36,906 nt of DNA from the IMG/VR virus record IMGVR_UViG_3300042691_021608, positions 1 to 36,906 of that record; one strand, given 5' to 3'. Positions 14,422 to 21,365 of the stretch are shown in pieces. Numbering within the stretch: the stretch's first letter is position 1; the number at the start of each line of letters is the position of its first letter. The notes beneath the pieces are model-generated. The model did not search any database. It was not told where the DNA came from and saw only the letters and a list, made by a program, of their open reading frames with translations. The translations under genes and the position numbers were made by a program. The DNA comes from a virus.

Positions 14422-15978
14422 GTGGCCGACACATTTGCCAGAATGCGCCAGATCGTAGGCTCGACCGCCGACTGGACTGCCAACAATATCGTCCTCGGTT
14501 CCGGCGAGATCGGCATCGAGCAGGTGAGCGCGACCGACATCCGCATCAAGGTTGGCGACGGTACGCTTACCTGGTCCGCGTTGCCGTATGCCAGCGCATC
14601 CAGCACGACCATCAACGCGGCGACACAGACGGCGTTGAACGGCAAGGTCAACAAGGCTGGCGACACGATGACCGGTCTCCTGATCCTGTCGGGTGATGCC
14701 GTGAACGTGAAGGGCGCGGTCACCAAGCAGCAGATGGATGCGGCTGACGCAGCCCTTACGACCTCTGTGAACGGGAAACTTTCGACCACTGGCGGCACGC
14801 TGACCGGCGCGTTGACGCTCGCTACGGACCCCGCCCAGCCGTTGCAGGCCGCAACCAAGCAGTACGTTGATACAGCGGATGCGGCAAAGGTATCACGGGC
14901 TGGCGACACGATGACCGGCGCGCTGGTGCTGCCCGGCCCGCCCACGGCGGCGCTGGAGGCTGCCACCAAGGACTATGTGGACAATGGCGGATACCAGACG
15001 ATTGTCGGCGGATCTGCGGCCTATTCCGGCAAGGTGGTCAAGCTGAATGCGCAAGGTCAGATCGACCAATCGCTGGTGCCGGTGTCTGCGACCTACCTTG
15101 GCACCGTCAACCCGACGCTGCCTTATGCCTTGAGCGGCACGTACAATACCGGCGACTATTTCGCGGTGTCGGCAAGCGGCGCGATCGACGCAAGCTGGAA
15201 CACGCGCATCAACGGCAGCCCGGCTACGGTTGGTGCAGGCCAGGACTTGATCTTCAACTCCAACGGCAAGTGGGATCTGGTCGGAGACACGACTTCTAGC
15301 ACGGCCATCAGCGGCAAGCTCGACAAGACCGGCGGCACCATGACGGGCGCTCTCGTCCTCGCTGGCAACCCGGTAGCTGCTCTCGAGGCCGCTCCAAAAC
15401 AGTACGTTGACACAATGGTGCCGCTGGCAGGCGGGACGATGACCGGGCTCCTGGTGCTGTCTGGTGCGCCAACGGCGGCGTTGGAAGCGGCGACGAAGGC
15501 ATACGTGGATGGTGCGGTCGGCGGCGTGACGGGCTTCCTGCCGCTGGCTGGCGGCACCTTGACCGGACCACTCACGTTGTCAGGTGATGCAACTGCGTCA
15601 TTGCATGCGGTCACCAAACAGCAGATGGATGCTCTTGACACTGCCAACCGGGCAGCATGGGCGGCAGCCGATACAGCAATCACGACGGCCTATCAGACGG
15701 CGGACAACAACCGGGTGAACAAGGGCGGCGACGTGATGACCGGCCCGCTGACGCTGTCGGCAGACCCGGCTACGGCGCTAGGGGCGGCGACAAAACAGTA
15801 CGTCGATGCGGCTGATGCGCTGGCGCTCAAAAAAGCCAGCAACCTGTCGGATCTCGCCAACGTCACGACAGCGCGGACGAACCTCGGCCTCGGCACGGCG
15901 GCGGTGCGCAACATCAGCGTGGGCACGACCGCGCCCGCTTCCCCGGCAACGAATGATCTTTGGGTGGATACAAACTGA
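14422..15978 (+). CDS. Tail fibre with collar-type repeats
   Basis: The protein is 518 aa and starts at GTG 14422 after AAGGAGAACC. It contains at least six copies of a 30-45 residue unit of the form GDTMTGALVLPGPPTAALEA followed by ATKQYVD, the classic phage tail-fibre repeat (Phage_fiber family, also seen in T4 and lambda-type side fibres). A non-repeat segment (about 200-295) with KVVKLNAQGQIDQSLVPVSA and GDYFAVSASGAIDASWN resembles the C-terminal part of the fibre-like gene at the left edge. It ends TTAPASPATNDLWVDTN, a common fibre junction sequence. The next gene starts in the stop codon. Confidence 0.8.
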   Translation: MADTFARMRQIVGSTADWTANNIVLGSGEIGIEQVSATDIRIKVGDGTLTWSALPYASASSTTINAATQTALNGKVNKAGDTMTGLLILSGDAVNVKGAVTKQQMDAADAALTTSVNGKLSTTGGTLTGALTLATDPAQPLQAATKQYVDTADAAKVSRAGDTMTGALVLPGPPTAALEAATKDYVDNGGYQTIVGGSAAYSGKVVKLNAQGQIDQSLVPVSATYLGTVNPTLPYALSGTYNTGDYFAVSASGAIDASWNTRINGSPATVGAGQDLIFNSNGKWDLVGDTTSSTAISGKLDKTGGTMTGALVLAGNPVAALEAAPKQYVDTMVPLAGGTMTGLLVLSGAPTAALEAATKAYVDGAVGGVTGFLPLAGGTLTGPLTLSGDATASLHAVTKQQMDALDTANRAAWAAADTAITTAYQTADNNRVNKGGDVMTGPLTLSADPATALGAATKQYVDAADALALKKASNLSDLANVTTARTNLGLGTAAVRNISVGTTAPASPATNDLWVDTN

Positions 15979-16802
15979 TGCCGATTACTTTCCTTGGGAT
16001 AGCACGTCAAATCTCGTCCACGCAATTTGATATCACCCAATACTATAACTGGGGTACATCGACATACGCGCCGCTTTTGGAGAACGATCTTCTCGTTATC
16101 TTTGGCGTGCGGGCCGGGACTGTTTCGACCGTCAATGTTGCTGGCTGGAACGTGCTGTTCGGTGGTCCGATTCGCCGCACGCCTGGTGGCACCAGAAACG
16201 TCGGAATCGGGATGTGGTGGAAGTTCAGATCGAGCCTGGATACCACCGTCACAGTGCCCGACATGGACCCACTGAACCCGTCTGGCAGATATATGATCTA
16301 TGCTTTTCGCGGCGTGGACACAGCGAGTCCATTCGACATCACTCCAGACGCCGTCGCTCACGTCATAAGTGGCGCTGCAGTTCCAAACCCGCCTGCGGTA
16401 ACACCGCTGACCGTGGGTGCAATGGTTTGCTATTGGGGCTGCAACTGGTCGGACAGCGGTAGCGTCAACTTGCTTTGGGACAGCCCTATCGTTGGTGCCG
16501 TGGCTCAAATCGAAAGCACCTACAGCTTCAAATACACCTATCTCCCCAGATTGCCCCACAGGTTTGGCCACTTCCCGAACTGGACGAGCGGTGTCGTCGA
16601 TGGAAGGATGTCATCCGTATACGGAGACGCATCGATTGTACCCGCTCTTGTCTTGCGACCGGCGGGGGCAGGAGGCAACATCAAGGTATGGAACGGGTCG
16701 GCCTGGGTGGCGAAGCCCGCCAAGGTGTGGAACGGGTCGGCATGGGTAACCAAGCCGGTGAAAGTCTGGAACGGAACGACTTGGGTCACGACGAAATACT
16801 GA
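15978..16802 (+). CDS. Fibre tip / lectin-like receptor-binding candidate
   Basis: ATG 15978 overlaps the fibre stop, giving 274 aa. It is beta-rich with many Trp and Tyr residues. The core NDLLVIFGVR, VAGWNVLFGG, GMWWKFRSS and IYAFRGVDTASPFD matches the order seen in the protein at 2369-3070. The C-terminus carries three tandem 13-residue units (KVWNGSAWVAKPA, KVWNGSAWVTKPV, KVWNGTTWVTTKY), a short beta-hairpin repeat often found at the end of phage fibre proteins. It is the best receptor-binding candidate of the tail. Specificity cannot be read from sequence. Confidence 0.6.
   Translation: MPITFLGIARQISSTQFDITQYYNWGTSTYAPLLENDLLVIFGVRAGTVSTVNVAGWNVLFGGPIRRTPGGTRNVGIGMWWKFRSSLDTTVTVPDMDPLNPSGRYMIYAFRGVDTASPFDITPDAVAHVISGAAVPNPPAVTPLTVGAMVCYWGCNWSDSGSVNLLWDSPIVGAVAQIESTYSFKYTYLPRLPHRFGHFPNWTSGVVDGRMSSVYGDASIVPALVLRPAGAGGNIKVWNGSAWVAKPAKVWNGSAWVTKPVKVWNGTTWVTTKY
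16683..16799 (+). repeat. Three 39-bp in-frame repeats (KVWNG units)
   Basis: Each copy encodes a 13-residue KVWNG(S/T)xWV unit. The first two copies are nearly identical in DNA and the third has diverged. The units may vary in number between relatives. Confidence 0.85.
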
Positions 16803-16814
16803 AGGAGAAATATA

Positions 16815-17012
16815 ATGTCCAACCCACAAGCCATCGTCGCCATCATGCTGGCACTCACGTTGATGATCTTCATCATCGGCTCGGCTGTCATCACCGTGAT
16901 GGGCGCCGGTATGAACGCGGACGCACTGGGCTTCTGGTCTCACTTTCTCAGCACAGTTGTCGGAGGCCTCATCGGCTACATCGCGGGTAACAACAAGGAC
17001 ATCCAAAAGTGA
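16815..17012 (+). CDS. Small two-span membrane protein, holin candidate
   Basis: The protein is 65 aa and ATG 16815 follows AAGGAGAAAT. Two hydrophobic spans are visible: AIVAIMLALTLMIFIIGSAV (residues 6-25) and FLSTVVGGLIGYIAG (about 44-58), with a charged end (NNKDIQK). It is near the lysozyme gene, separated by the antisense homing endonuclease, so a holin or lysis-related role is possible. No family motif confirms this. Confidence 0.55.
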   Translation: MSNPQAIVAIMLALTLMIFIIGSAVITVMGAGMNADALGFWSHFLSTVVGGLIGYIAGNNKDIQK

Positions 17013-17014
17013 CG

Positions 17015-17572
17015 CTAACCACGGCCATGATTAGGGTGATATCCAAGCTCGGCTTCCGCTTTCTTGCGGGCGGCGATGGCTTCGCGCATGTCTTCAAAGT
17101 AGCCAAGGCTAACCTGCTTGTTTCCATTCCGTATTATTGCCTGCCACTTTTGGGTATTACCTCGCCACTTTACACCAGTCGCACCGCTGGTATTTGCCTT
17201 CGACCGCTTAGTGTTCCTAAGATTGGTTTGATGGTTGACGGAGCGAAGATTGACCAACCTGTTGTCGGATCGGTCGCCGTTTATGTGATCAATCGTGATG
17301 GGTTCAACGCCATGCACCATGACCCAGATAATGCGGTGGGCGCGATACTTCTTATTAAAAAGACCTACTGCGATGTAGCCATCAGCCTTTCTAACCACTT
17401 CTTTATCAGCCAGTGCTGTGTTCCACGCTTTAGCGCGAGCTTCTGCACTCCTGTGGCCATCACTCTTGAACCAATGTTCACCACGTTTTTTGTGAAACAG
17501 CTTGCCCGTTTCCGGTTCGTACCGAAGCAGTTCCAAAAGCTGATCGCGGGTGATATGGATCTTCTTAGCCAT
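17015..17572 (-). CDS. HNH homing endonuclease with AP2 DNA-binding domain
   Basis: The protein is 185 aa on the minus strand with a strong GGAGG ribosome site before its ATG. The HNH_3-type core runs RAHRIIWVMVHGVEPITIDH, then INGDRSDNRLVNLRSVN with catalytic His and Asn residues. A C-terminal AP2/ERF-type domain (SGATGVKWRGNTQKWQA, then SLGYFEDMREAIAARKKAE) follows. This domain pair is typical of free-standing phage homing endonucleases that spread by cutting intron- or insert-less alleles. It is opposite to all neighbours, ends 2 bp from the gene before it, and so appears to be an insertion into the lysis region. Confidence 0.85.
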   Translation of the reverse strand: MAKKIHITRDQLLELLRYEPETGKLFHKKRGEHWFKSDGHRSAEARAKAWNTALADKEVVRKADGYIAVGLFNKKYRAHRIIWVMVHGVEPITIDHINGDRSDNRLVNLRSVNHQTNLRNTKRSKANTSGATGVKWRGNTQKWQAIIRNGNKQVSLGYFEDMREAIAARKKAEAELGYHPNHGRG

Positions 17573-17676
17573 CGTGGCCTCCGTGAAAGGTCGTTGTGGT
17601 CAGGGCTGGGTGAAGCGTGGACGCGCTTCCCCGGCCCGCATTCGTTTAGCACATCTTCAGCATAGGAACAAAGTAG

Positions 17677-17940
17677 ATGTTTGAAAACCTCATCAAGGAC
17701 ACGGCATTTCCAACGCTCATCGGGCTGATCGACCAGATCGACAAGTCCCTCATCGGCGTGCGCGAACGGCTCAACGACCAATCCCTCGGCAGTGACCACA
17801 TCACGGCGCTCACCGCCAAGGCGCAGATCGACGCCCTCAACGCTTGGGAGCCCCTGCTCTGGGAAATCAAGGCCTACCTCGACAGCCAGGTCACGCACCA
17901 CGCCGCGCCACATGCGCCTATCACCGGAGGACATCGCTGA
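17677..17940 (+). CDS. Small helical protein of unknown function
   Basis: The protein is 87 aa with a weak AGGA site before ATG 17677. It is helical with LIGLIDQIDKSLIGVRERLN and ALNAWEPLLWEIKAYLDSQ, and there is no clear membrane span. It overlaps the lysozyme start (TGATGA). Genes in this position often encode lysis accessory proteins, but nothing in the sequence identifies it. Confidence 0.55.
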   Translation: MFENLIKDTAFPTLIGLIDQIDKSLIGVRERLNDQSLGSDHITALTAKAQIDALNAWEPLLWEIKAYLDSQVTHHAAPHAPITGGHR

Positions 17941-18392
17941 TGAAAACGTCTGAGCACGGTATTGACCTCATCAAGAGGTTTGAAGGTTGCAGACTGACAG
18001 CTTACCCCGATCCAGCGACTGGAGGTGAGCCTTACACTTGCGGTTGGGGCATCACCTCGGCTGCTGGTGTTGGTATTGTTGACCGGCATACTGTTTGGAC
18101 TGAGCAGGAAGCGCACGACAAGCTGGTCGAGGCTCTGGGGCGATATGAGCATGCTGTGCTTGAGGCAGTGAAACATCCGCTTACACAGAACCAGTTCGAT
18201 GCTTGCGTTTCGCTTTGTTGGAATATTGGCCCGACGAATTTCAAGCATTCCAGCGTTGTTCGTCATATCAACGAAGGCCGGATGCAAGAGGCGGCGGATT
18301 CGTTTCTTGCATGGGACAAAGCTGCCCACCACGTCATGGCCGGGCTTCACCGTCGCCGGGAGCAGGAGCGGGGGCAGTTCCTGGCAACTTGA
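17940..18392 (+). CDS. Endolysin, GH24 lysozyme (T4/P22 type)
   Basis: ATG 17940 overlaps the preceding stop, giving 150 aa, the usual length. The catalytic Glu is in IDLIKRFEGCRLTAYPDPAT, followed by YTCGWGITSA, which contains the Thr of the E-8aa-D-5aa-T triad (the Asp is in YPDP). The C-terminal part has NQFDACVSLCWNIGPTNFKH and GLHRRREQERGQFL, hallmarks of phage lysozymes that hydrolyse the glycan strand. There is no signal peptide or SAR anchor, so export would depend on a holin. Confidence 0.9.
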   Translation: MKTSEHGIDLIKRFEGCRLTAYPDPATGGEPYTCGWGITSAAGVGIVDRHTVWTEQEAHDKLVEALGRYEHAVLEAVKHPLTQNQFDACVSLCWNIGPTNFKHSSVVRHINEGRMQEAADSFLAWDKAAHHVMAGLHRRREQERGQFLAT

Positions 18393-18576
18393 GGAACAGC
18401 GCTCAACCCAGAACAGACACTTCTGTCGCGACACACGACACGGAGAGTTGCTTCTCCGTGTCTGCCTGCTGGATTATTTCGACCGCCTTCCGGCAGTCGT
18501 TCAGGCTGTTGAAATTGGCCGAGGTGATGATCGGCGTTCCGTTAATGATGACGAATAGCGTCCAGATAATGCTCAA
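18352..18576 (-). CDS. Small secreted or membrane-anchored protein
   Basis: TTG 18576 overlaps the stop of the upstream minus-strand gene (TTGA), giving 74 aa. The N-terminus (MSIIWTLFVIINGTPIITSA) looks like a short signal or anchor, followed by NFNSLNDCRKAVEIIQQ and a Cys-containing SVSCVATE. Small phage proteins with this plan (hydrophobic start, two Cys) are common but uncharacterised. It overlaps the 3' end of the lysozyme gene antisense, which lowers confidence in the last residues. A spanin-like role is not supported. Confidence 0.45.
18437..18462. terminator. Stem-loop between convergent lysozyme and leftward operon
   Basis: GACACGGAGA and TCTCCGTGTC form a perfect 10-bp stem with a 6-nt loop (GTTGCT) 45 bp after the lysozyme stop. 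It could terminate or stabilise the rightward late transcript. There is no U-run on either strand. It lies inside the small minus-strand ORF. Confidence 0.45.
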
Positions 18577-18998
18577 GGTGCGGGCTCCTCGTCCTCGTCC
18601 CTGCCTTCCCAGTACGGCAAGCCGGGCAGTTCCAACGGGTCAAGATAATGGCTGGCGCTCCAGTGCGCCCAGATGCGCGGTGCCGGGCTGATGTTCCAAT
18701 CGCAGCCCGCCTCGACCATCCACTCCTGCTGATCTTCGCGCCAGTGGATGATGTCGTAATAGGTCTTCTCTTCGTATGGCGGGCGCTCGACGCCGATCAG
18801 CACGCGGTCCTTCGGCTCGTTGCCGTCGAGAGGCTTCGGCGTCATGATGGCTTTCAGCCGCTCGATCTCCTCACGCAGCCCGAAGATGATGCTGCGGGCA
18901 TGCAAAACGGGCTGCAGCCATTCGTCCGGCGCAGTCATGACGTCCATGTCATTTGCCAGCCAGTCCAGCTTCGCCAAAATGTCGCGGTTATCCTTCAT
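18573..18998 (-). CDS. Hypothetical protein, DUF551-like
   Basis: The protein is 141 aa. An N-terminal helical part (DWLANDMDVMTAPDEWLQPV and a short coiled coil LREEIERLKAI) is followed by RVLIGVERPPYEEKTYYDII, then HWREDQQEWMVEAGCDWNIS and PRIWAHW. The second half resembles the DUF551-type phage domain with a Trp-rich beta sheet. The start at 18998 lies just inside the end of the upstream gene. It is probably an accessory protein and no function is known. Confidence 0.6.
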   Translation of the reverse strand: MKDNRDILAKLDWLANDMDVMTAPDEWLQPVLHARSIIFGLREEIERLKAIMTPKPLDGNEPKDRVLIGVERPPYEEKTYYDIIHWREDQQEWMVEAGCDWNISPAPRIWAHWSASHYLDPLELPGLPYWEGRDEDEEPAP

Positions 18999-19185
18999 TG
19001 GTCTCCTCCTTCAATTCCTTCGACACAGGTTTAACGCGCGGAGCCATCGGCATATCGAAGCGCGGCATCGGCAGCGTGTTCTTCTTTAGTCCTTCACGGA
19101 TGACGGCATACAGGAACACACATCCTCCAAGACTGCCGACCACGAAGTAGGCGTACCAAATCCATTGCACAGCATTATTCGGCAT
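18988..19185 (-). CDS. Small membrane protein
   Basis: ATG 19185 is preferred to the longer frame because the upstream part lies in another gene. This gives 65 aa. One clear transmembrane helix, WIWYAYFVVGSLGGCVFLYA (residues about 8-27), is followed by a basic, Pro/Met-rich cytoplasmic tail. It overlaps the end of the upstream gene by 11 bp and the start of the next, so it is translationally coupled. The function is unknown. Confidence 0.55.
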   Translation of the reverse strand: MPNNAVQWIWYAYFVVGSLGGCVFLYAVIREGLKKNTLPMPRFDMPMAPRVKPVSKELKEETNEG

Positions 19186-19531
19186 TGGTGTTCTCCTCCA
19201 GCGCGGCGCGGGCGATGGCCTTGATGCGCCTTCCCCGCACAAACGGGCCGTTGTTGCAAACGGCGTGAATATCCCACAGCGCCGCCCGCAGCGTCTCGTT
19301 CTCGGCGCGGAGGTGTTTGCTGGCATCGCACGTTCCGCACTTGAACGGATTTGATGGCAGAATGTGAAGCTCATCTTCCGCCAGTATCCCGTAGCCTAGC
19401 GCAGCCCGCATCTGGATGCTCTCCACTTTCAGCCGCTCGTTCTCGGCGCGGAGGGCGGTGATGGTAACTTCGGCGAAGCGTGTTCCATCACGATATCCGT
19501 CAGCGTAATCTCGGTTCTCAAAGGCACTCAT
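19175..19531 (-). CDS. Hypothetical helical protein with duplicated LRAEN motif
   Basis: The protein is 118 aa from ATG 19531. It has an N-terminal FENRDYADGYRDGTRFAE, a first helix ITALRAENERLKVESIQM, a Cys-containing middle (FKCGTCDASKH), and a second helix LRAENETLRAALWDIHAVC. The repeated ALRAEN/HLRAEN phrase suggests a short coiled coil on each side of a possible metal site (CGTC). Similar small coiled-coil proteins are frequent in phage leftward operons. The function is unknown. Confidence 0.55.
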   Translation of the reverse strand: MSAFENRDYADGYRDGTRFAEVTITALRAENERLKVESIQMRAALGYGILAEDELHILPSNPFKCGTCDASKHLRAENETLRAALWDIHAVCNNGPFVRGRRIKAIARAALEENTNAE

Positions 19532-19718
19532 CGCTAGCCTCCTGCGGCAAGGGGAGTTTGATTGCGGCGTCATCGCCTGTGTCAATATCAACCATCATCC
19601 TCATCCCCGGCCACGCATTGATGGCGGCGGCGATGGCGTGCTTCCACGGTTGTGCGACGTTGCTAGTGTCAAGCAACGCCTCCACCACCTCATCCGGTAT
19701 CTGTTCAGCCTTGATCAT
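19518..19718 (-). CDS. Small hypothetical protein (NAWPGM family, copy 1)
   Basis: The protein is 66 aa from ATG 19718. The motif IPDEVVEALLDTSNVAQPWK and IAAAINAWPGM is shared with the gene at 19903-20112. It ends with KLPLPQEASDECL, and the codons for LPQE contain the AGGAG ribosome site of the next gene. The two relatives are probably a tandem duplication now separated by one gene. The function is unknown. Confidence 0.55.
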   Translation of the reverse strand: MIKAEQIPDEVVEALLDTSNVAQPWKHAIAAAINAWPGMRMMVDIDTGDDAAIKLPLPQEASDECL

Positions 19719-19906
19719 GTCCGTGGCTCCTGTGGCAGTAGATACCGTTTGGCGCAGTTGTCTTTCGGCGCTCCGACCTCAAGGCATTCGGTGTACTGAC
19801 GTTGCGCTTCACGGAGCGGTTTTATGTTTGAGTGAGCCATAAACACACCCACCACAGTGCCAATCATGCCTGACACAAAGGCAGTCACTACGACCTCAAC
19901 ACTCAT
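19715..19906 (-). CDS. Small membrane protein
   Basis: The protein is 63 aa. An N-terminal membrane span (VVVTAFVSGMIGTVVGVFMA) is followed by a polar tail with two Cys (YTECLEVGAPKDNCAKRY), resembling small Cys-paired phage proteins of the periplasm. It ends LLPQEPRT, the same terminal peptide as the gene upstream in the operon, because both encode the ribosome site of the following gene. The function is unknown. Confidence 0.55.
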   Translation of the reverse strand: MSVEVVVTAFVSGMIGTVVGVFMAHSNIKPLREAQRQYTECLEVGAPKDNCAKRYLLPQEPRT

Positions 19907-20112
19907 GTACGGGGCTCCTGTGGCAGGGGGAGGATGATCTTGCCGGGGTCGCGGTAGGCATCTGTGACCAGTGCGCCCGGATCATATTCCATCCCCGGCC
20001 ACGCATTGAGCATGGCGAGGCAGGCGGCGCGGGCCATGCTCTCGCTGAAAAACGGCGGCAGCTTTGCCATCATGGCTCTCAGCGCCTCGGGCGGGATGGT
20101 GATGTCAGTCAT
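19903..20112 (-). CDS. Small hypothetical protein (NAWPGM family, copy 2)
   Basis: The start is set at ATG 20112, giving 69 aa. The longer frame to 20436 is an artefact of the GC-rich repeat in the upstream gene. It contains IPPEALRAMMAKLPPFF and ARAACLAMLNAWPGMEYDPG and ends IILPLPQEPRT. It is similar to the protein at 19518-19718. The last codons carry the AGGAG site for the downstream gene. The function is unknown. Confidence 0.6.
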   Translation of the reverse strand: MTDITIPPEALRAMMAKLPPFFSESMARAACLAMLNAWPGMEYDPGALVTDAYRDPGKIILPLPQEPRT

Positions 20113-20710
20113 TGGCAACTCCACCGACCACACGCAGGAACTCAGCCTTTTGAGCGTCCCATGCGGCGGCCCGTGCGGCGTCCCATGCGGCGTCCCCTGC
20201 GGCGTCCCATGCGTCCCCTGCGGCGTCCCATGCGGCGTCCCCTGCGGCGTCCCCTGCGGCGGTCCCTGCGGCCCATGCGGCGGCCCATGCGGCGTCCCAT
20301 GCGGCGTCCCCTGCGGCGACCCATGCGGCGTCCCATGCGCCGTCCCCTGCGGCGTCCCCTGCGGCCCCTGCGGCGTCCCATGCGGCGGCCAGTTCCTTAT
20401 CCGTCGCATGTCCGTTGGCGTGGCGCTCGGCCACATCCAGTGCCGCGATACTGCGCTCGTCCGTCATCAGGTGCTGGACCTGACGGGCGCAGTAGACGGC
20501 AAACAGACGCCACTCGCGGGCGTGCTGCGGCTCGGCGCGGCAGCACCACAGTGCGTCATCGAGGCCGTTGATCTCGACAATGCGCGCGAACGGCAGCGGC
20601 TCATCATCTGCGTCGGTCTTGCCCAACCCCTTAAGCAGCTTCTGCCAGCCCTCGCGGCAGGGGCCGTGCGCCCGGATGCGGTTCAGTGTTGTTTCACAAA
20701 GATCACGCAT
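20105..20710 (-). CDS. Phage protein with Ala-Trp-Asp tetrad repeats
   Basis: ATG 20710 gives 201 aa. The N-terminal 125 residues (MRDLCETTLNRIRAHGPC, RIVEINGLDDALWCCRA, LFAVYCARQVQHLMTD, ALDVAERHANGHATDKELAA) form a conserved helical domain seen in many proteobacterial phages. Residues about 110-190 are four-residue repeats such as AWDA, AGDA and AAWA, then it ends KAEFLRVVGGVAND. The DNA repeats are 12-bp units in 20155-20385. The tetrad period suggests a helical rod or stacked structure. The function is not established. Confidence 0.7.
   Translation of the reverse strand: MRDLCETTLNRIRAHGPCREGWQKLLKGLGKTDADDEPLPFARIVEINGLDDALWCCRAEPQHAREWRLFAVYCARQVQHLMTDERSIAALDVAERHANGHATDKELAAAWDAAGAAGDAAGDGAWDAAWVAAGDAAWDAAWAAAWAAGTAAGDAAGDAAWDAAGDAWDAAGDAAWDAARAAAWDAQKAEFLRVVGGVAND
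20155..20385 (-). repeat. 12-bp tandem repeat encoding Ala/Trp/Asp/Gly tetrads
   Basis: Units of TGCGGCGTCCCA / TGCGGCGTCCCC recur with a few 9- and 6-bp interruptions over about 230 bp. Unit length is a multiple of three, so copy-number changes keep the frame. Confidence 0.85.
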
Positions 20711-21020
20711 CGCCCGGCTGCTCCTTCGACTCTTCCGGCTGCCCCTTGCGCCGGGCAATCGTCGTGCGGGCGTCGATCATCGGGGGCGTATCCTGCCCAC
20801 CGCCCAGGATCATGGTGAGCATACGATTACGCTCTTCGTGGGAGTTGCCCAACTGATCGCGCAGGTCGGACAGCATCTGCAGTGCTTTTTGGTGATGCTC
20901 GACCATCAGGTCGATTGCCGACATGTTCAACATCAGCGCATCGTGCGCGAACTGCTTCTCGCGCTGGGTGCGGTCGCGGATGTCGATCAGAGCGGTTTCA
21001 AGATGTGTCAGGCTGGTCAA
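20703..21020 (-). CDS. Hypothetical coiled-coil protein
   Basis: The protein is 105 aa from ATG 21020. Helices cover HLETALIDIRDRTQREKQFA and LMVEHHQKALQMLSDLRDQL. The C-terminal third is polar and charged. It overlaps the next gene by 8 bp. It is probably a small dimeric accessory protein. The function is unknown. Confidence 0.5.
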   Translation of the reverse strand: MTSLTHLETALIDIRDRTQREKQFAHDALMLNMSAIDLMVEHHQKALQMLSDLRDQLGNSHEERNRMLTMILGGGQDTPPMIDARTTIARRKGQPEESKEQPGDA

Positions 21021-21021
21021 G

Positions 21022-21198
21022 TTATTCCTCCTTGATGATATGGTCCGCCCGGATGCGCGTTACGCGGGGCGGGTTGTCCTGTGTGAAGCCGCCGTCGAAC
21101 TCAGCTGCCTTGTTATGGCGGCGGTGCGCGATGATGACGGCCACGATTGCAACGATCTCCAGCGCGACCATGACGATCATGGCTGAGAGGACGATCAC
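21022..21198 (-). CDS. Small single-span membrane protein
   Basis: GTG 21198 overlaps the preceding stop (GTGA), giving 58 aa. The first 25 residues are strongly hydrophobic (VLSAMIVMVALEIVAIVAVI), then a basic stretch HRRHNK marks the cytoplasmic side, and it ends RADHIIKEE. The codons for KEE carry the AAGGAGG ribosome site for the following gene. The function is unknown. Confidence 0.55.
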   Translation of the reverse strand: MIVLSAMIVMVALEIVAIVAVIIAHRRHNKAAEFDGGFTQDNPPRVTRIRADHIIKEE

Positions 21199-21365
21199 CG
21201 CTTCTCTCCAAGATGAGCCAAGAGCGCCAACTCGATGGCGGCACGCATCACGACCTCGACCATCTCTGCCGACAACTCGACCTCGTTATCTTTGGCGCGA
21301 TTGAAAACGGTTTCCTGAATTTGCCGGGCCGTTGCAGACAGCTTGATGTAATCGACGCTACTCAA
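21195..21365 (-). CDS. Small hypothetical protein
   Basis: TTG 21365 overlaps the resolvase stop (TTGA), giving 56 aa. It is helical: SSVDYIKLSATARQIQETVF and ELSAEMVEVVMRAAIELALL. Charged residues alternate with hydrophobic ones, so it could be a small dimer. It is coupled at both ends (TTGA, GTGA). The start codon choice relies on this overlap. The function is unknown. Confidence 0.45.
   Translation of the reverse strand: MSSVDYIKLSATARQIQETVFNRAKDNEVELSAEMVEVVMRAAIELALLAHLGEKR

Noticed and set aside
16815-18576. Spanin pair near the lysozyme
   Set aside because: The small genes around the lysozyme do not show a lipobox or the nested two-frame arrangement, so no spanin is called.
20113-20436. 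N-terminal extension of the 69-aa gene with GTPQG repeats
   Set aside because: It is another frame of the 12-bp repeats. The overlap with the 201-aa gene and the plain ATG at 20112 support the short form.
19964-20818. Plus-strand ORF with GVPCG repeats, collagen-like
   Set aside because: It is the complement of the Ala/Trp/Asp repeat gene; the minus-strand frame has a conserved N-terminal domain and operon overlaps.
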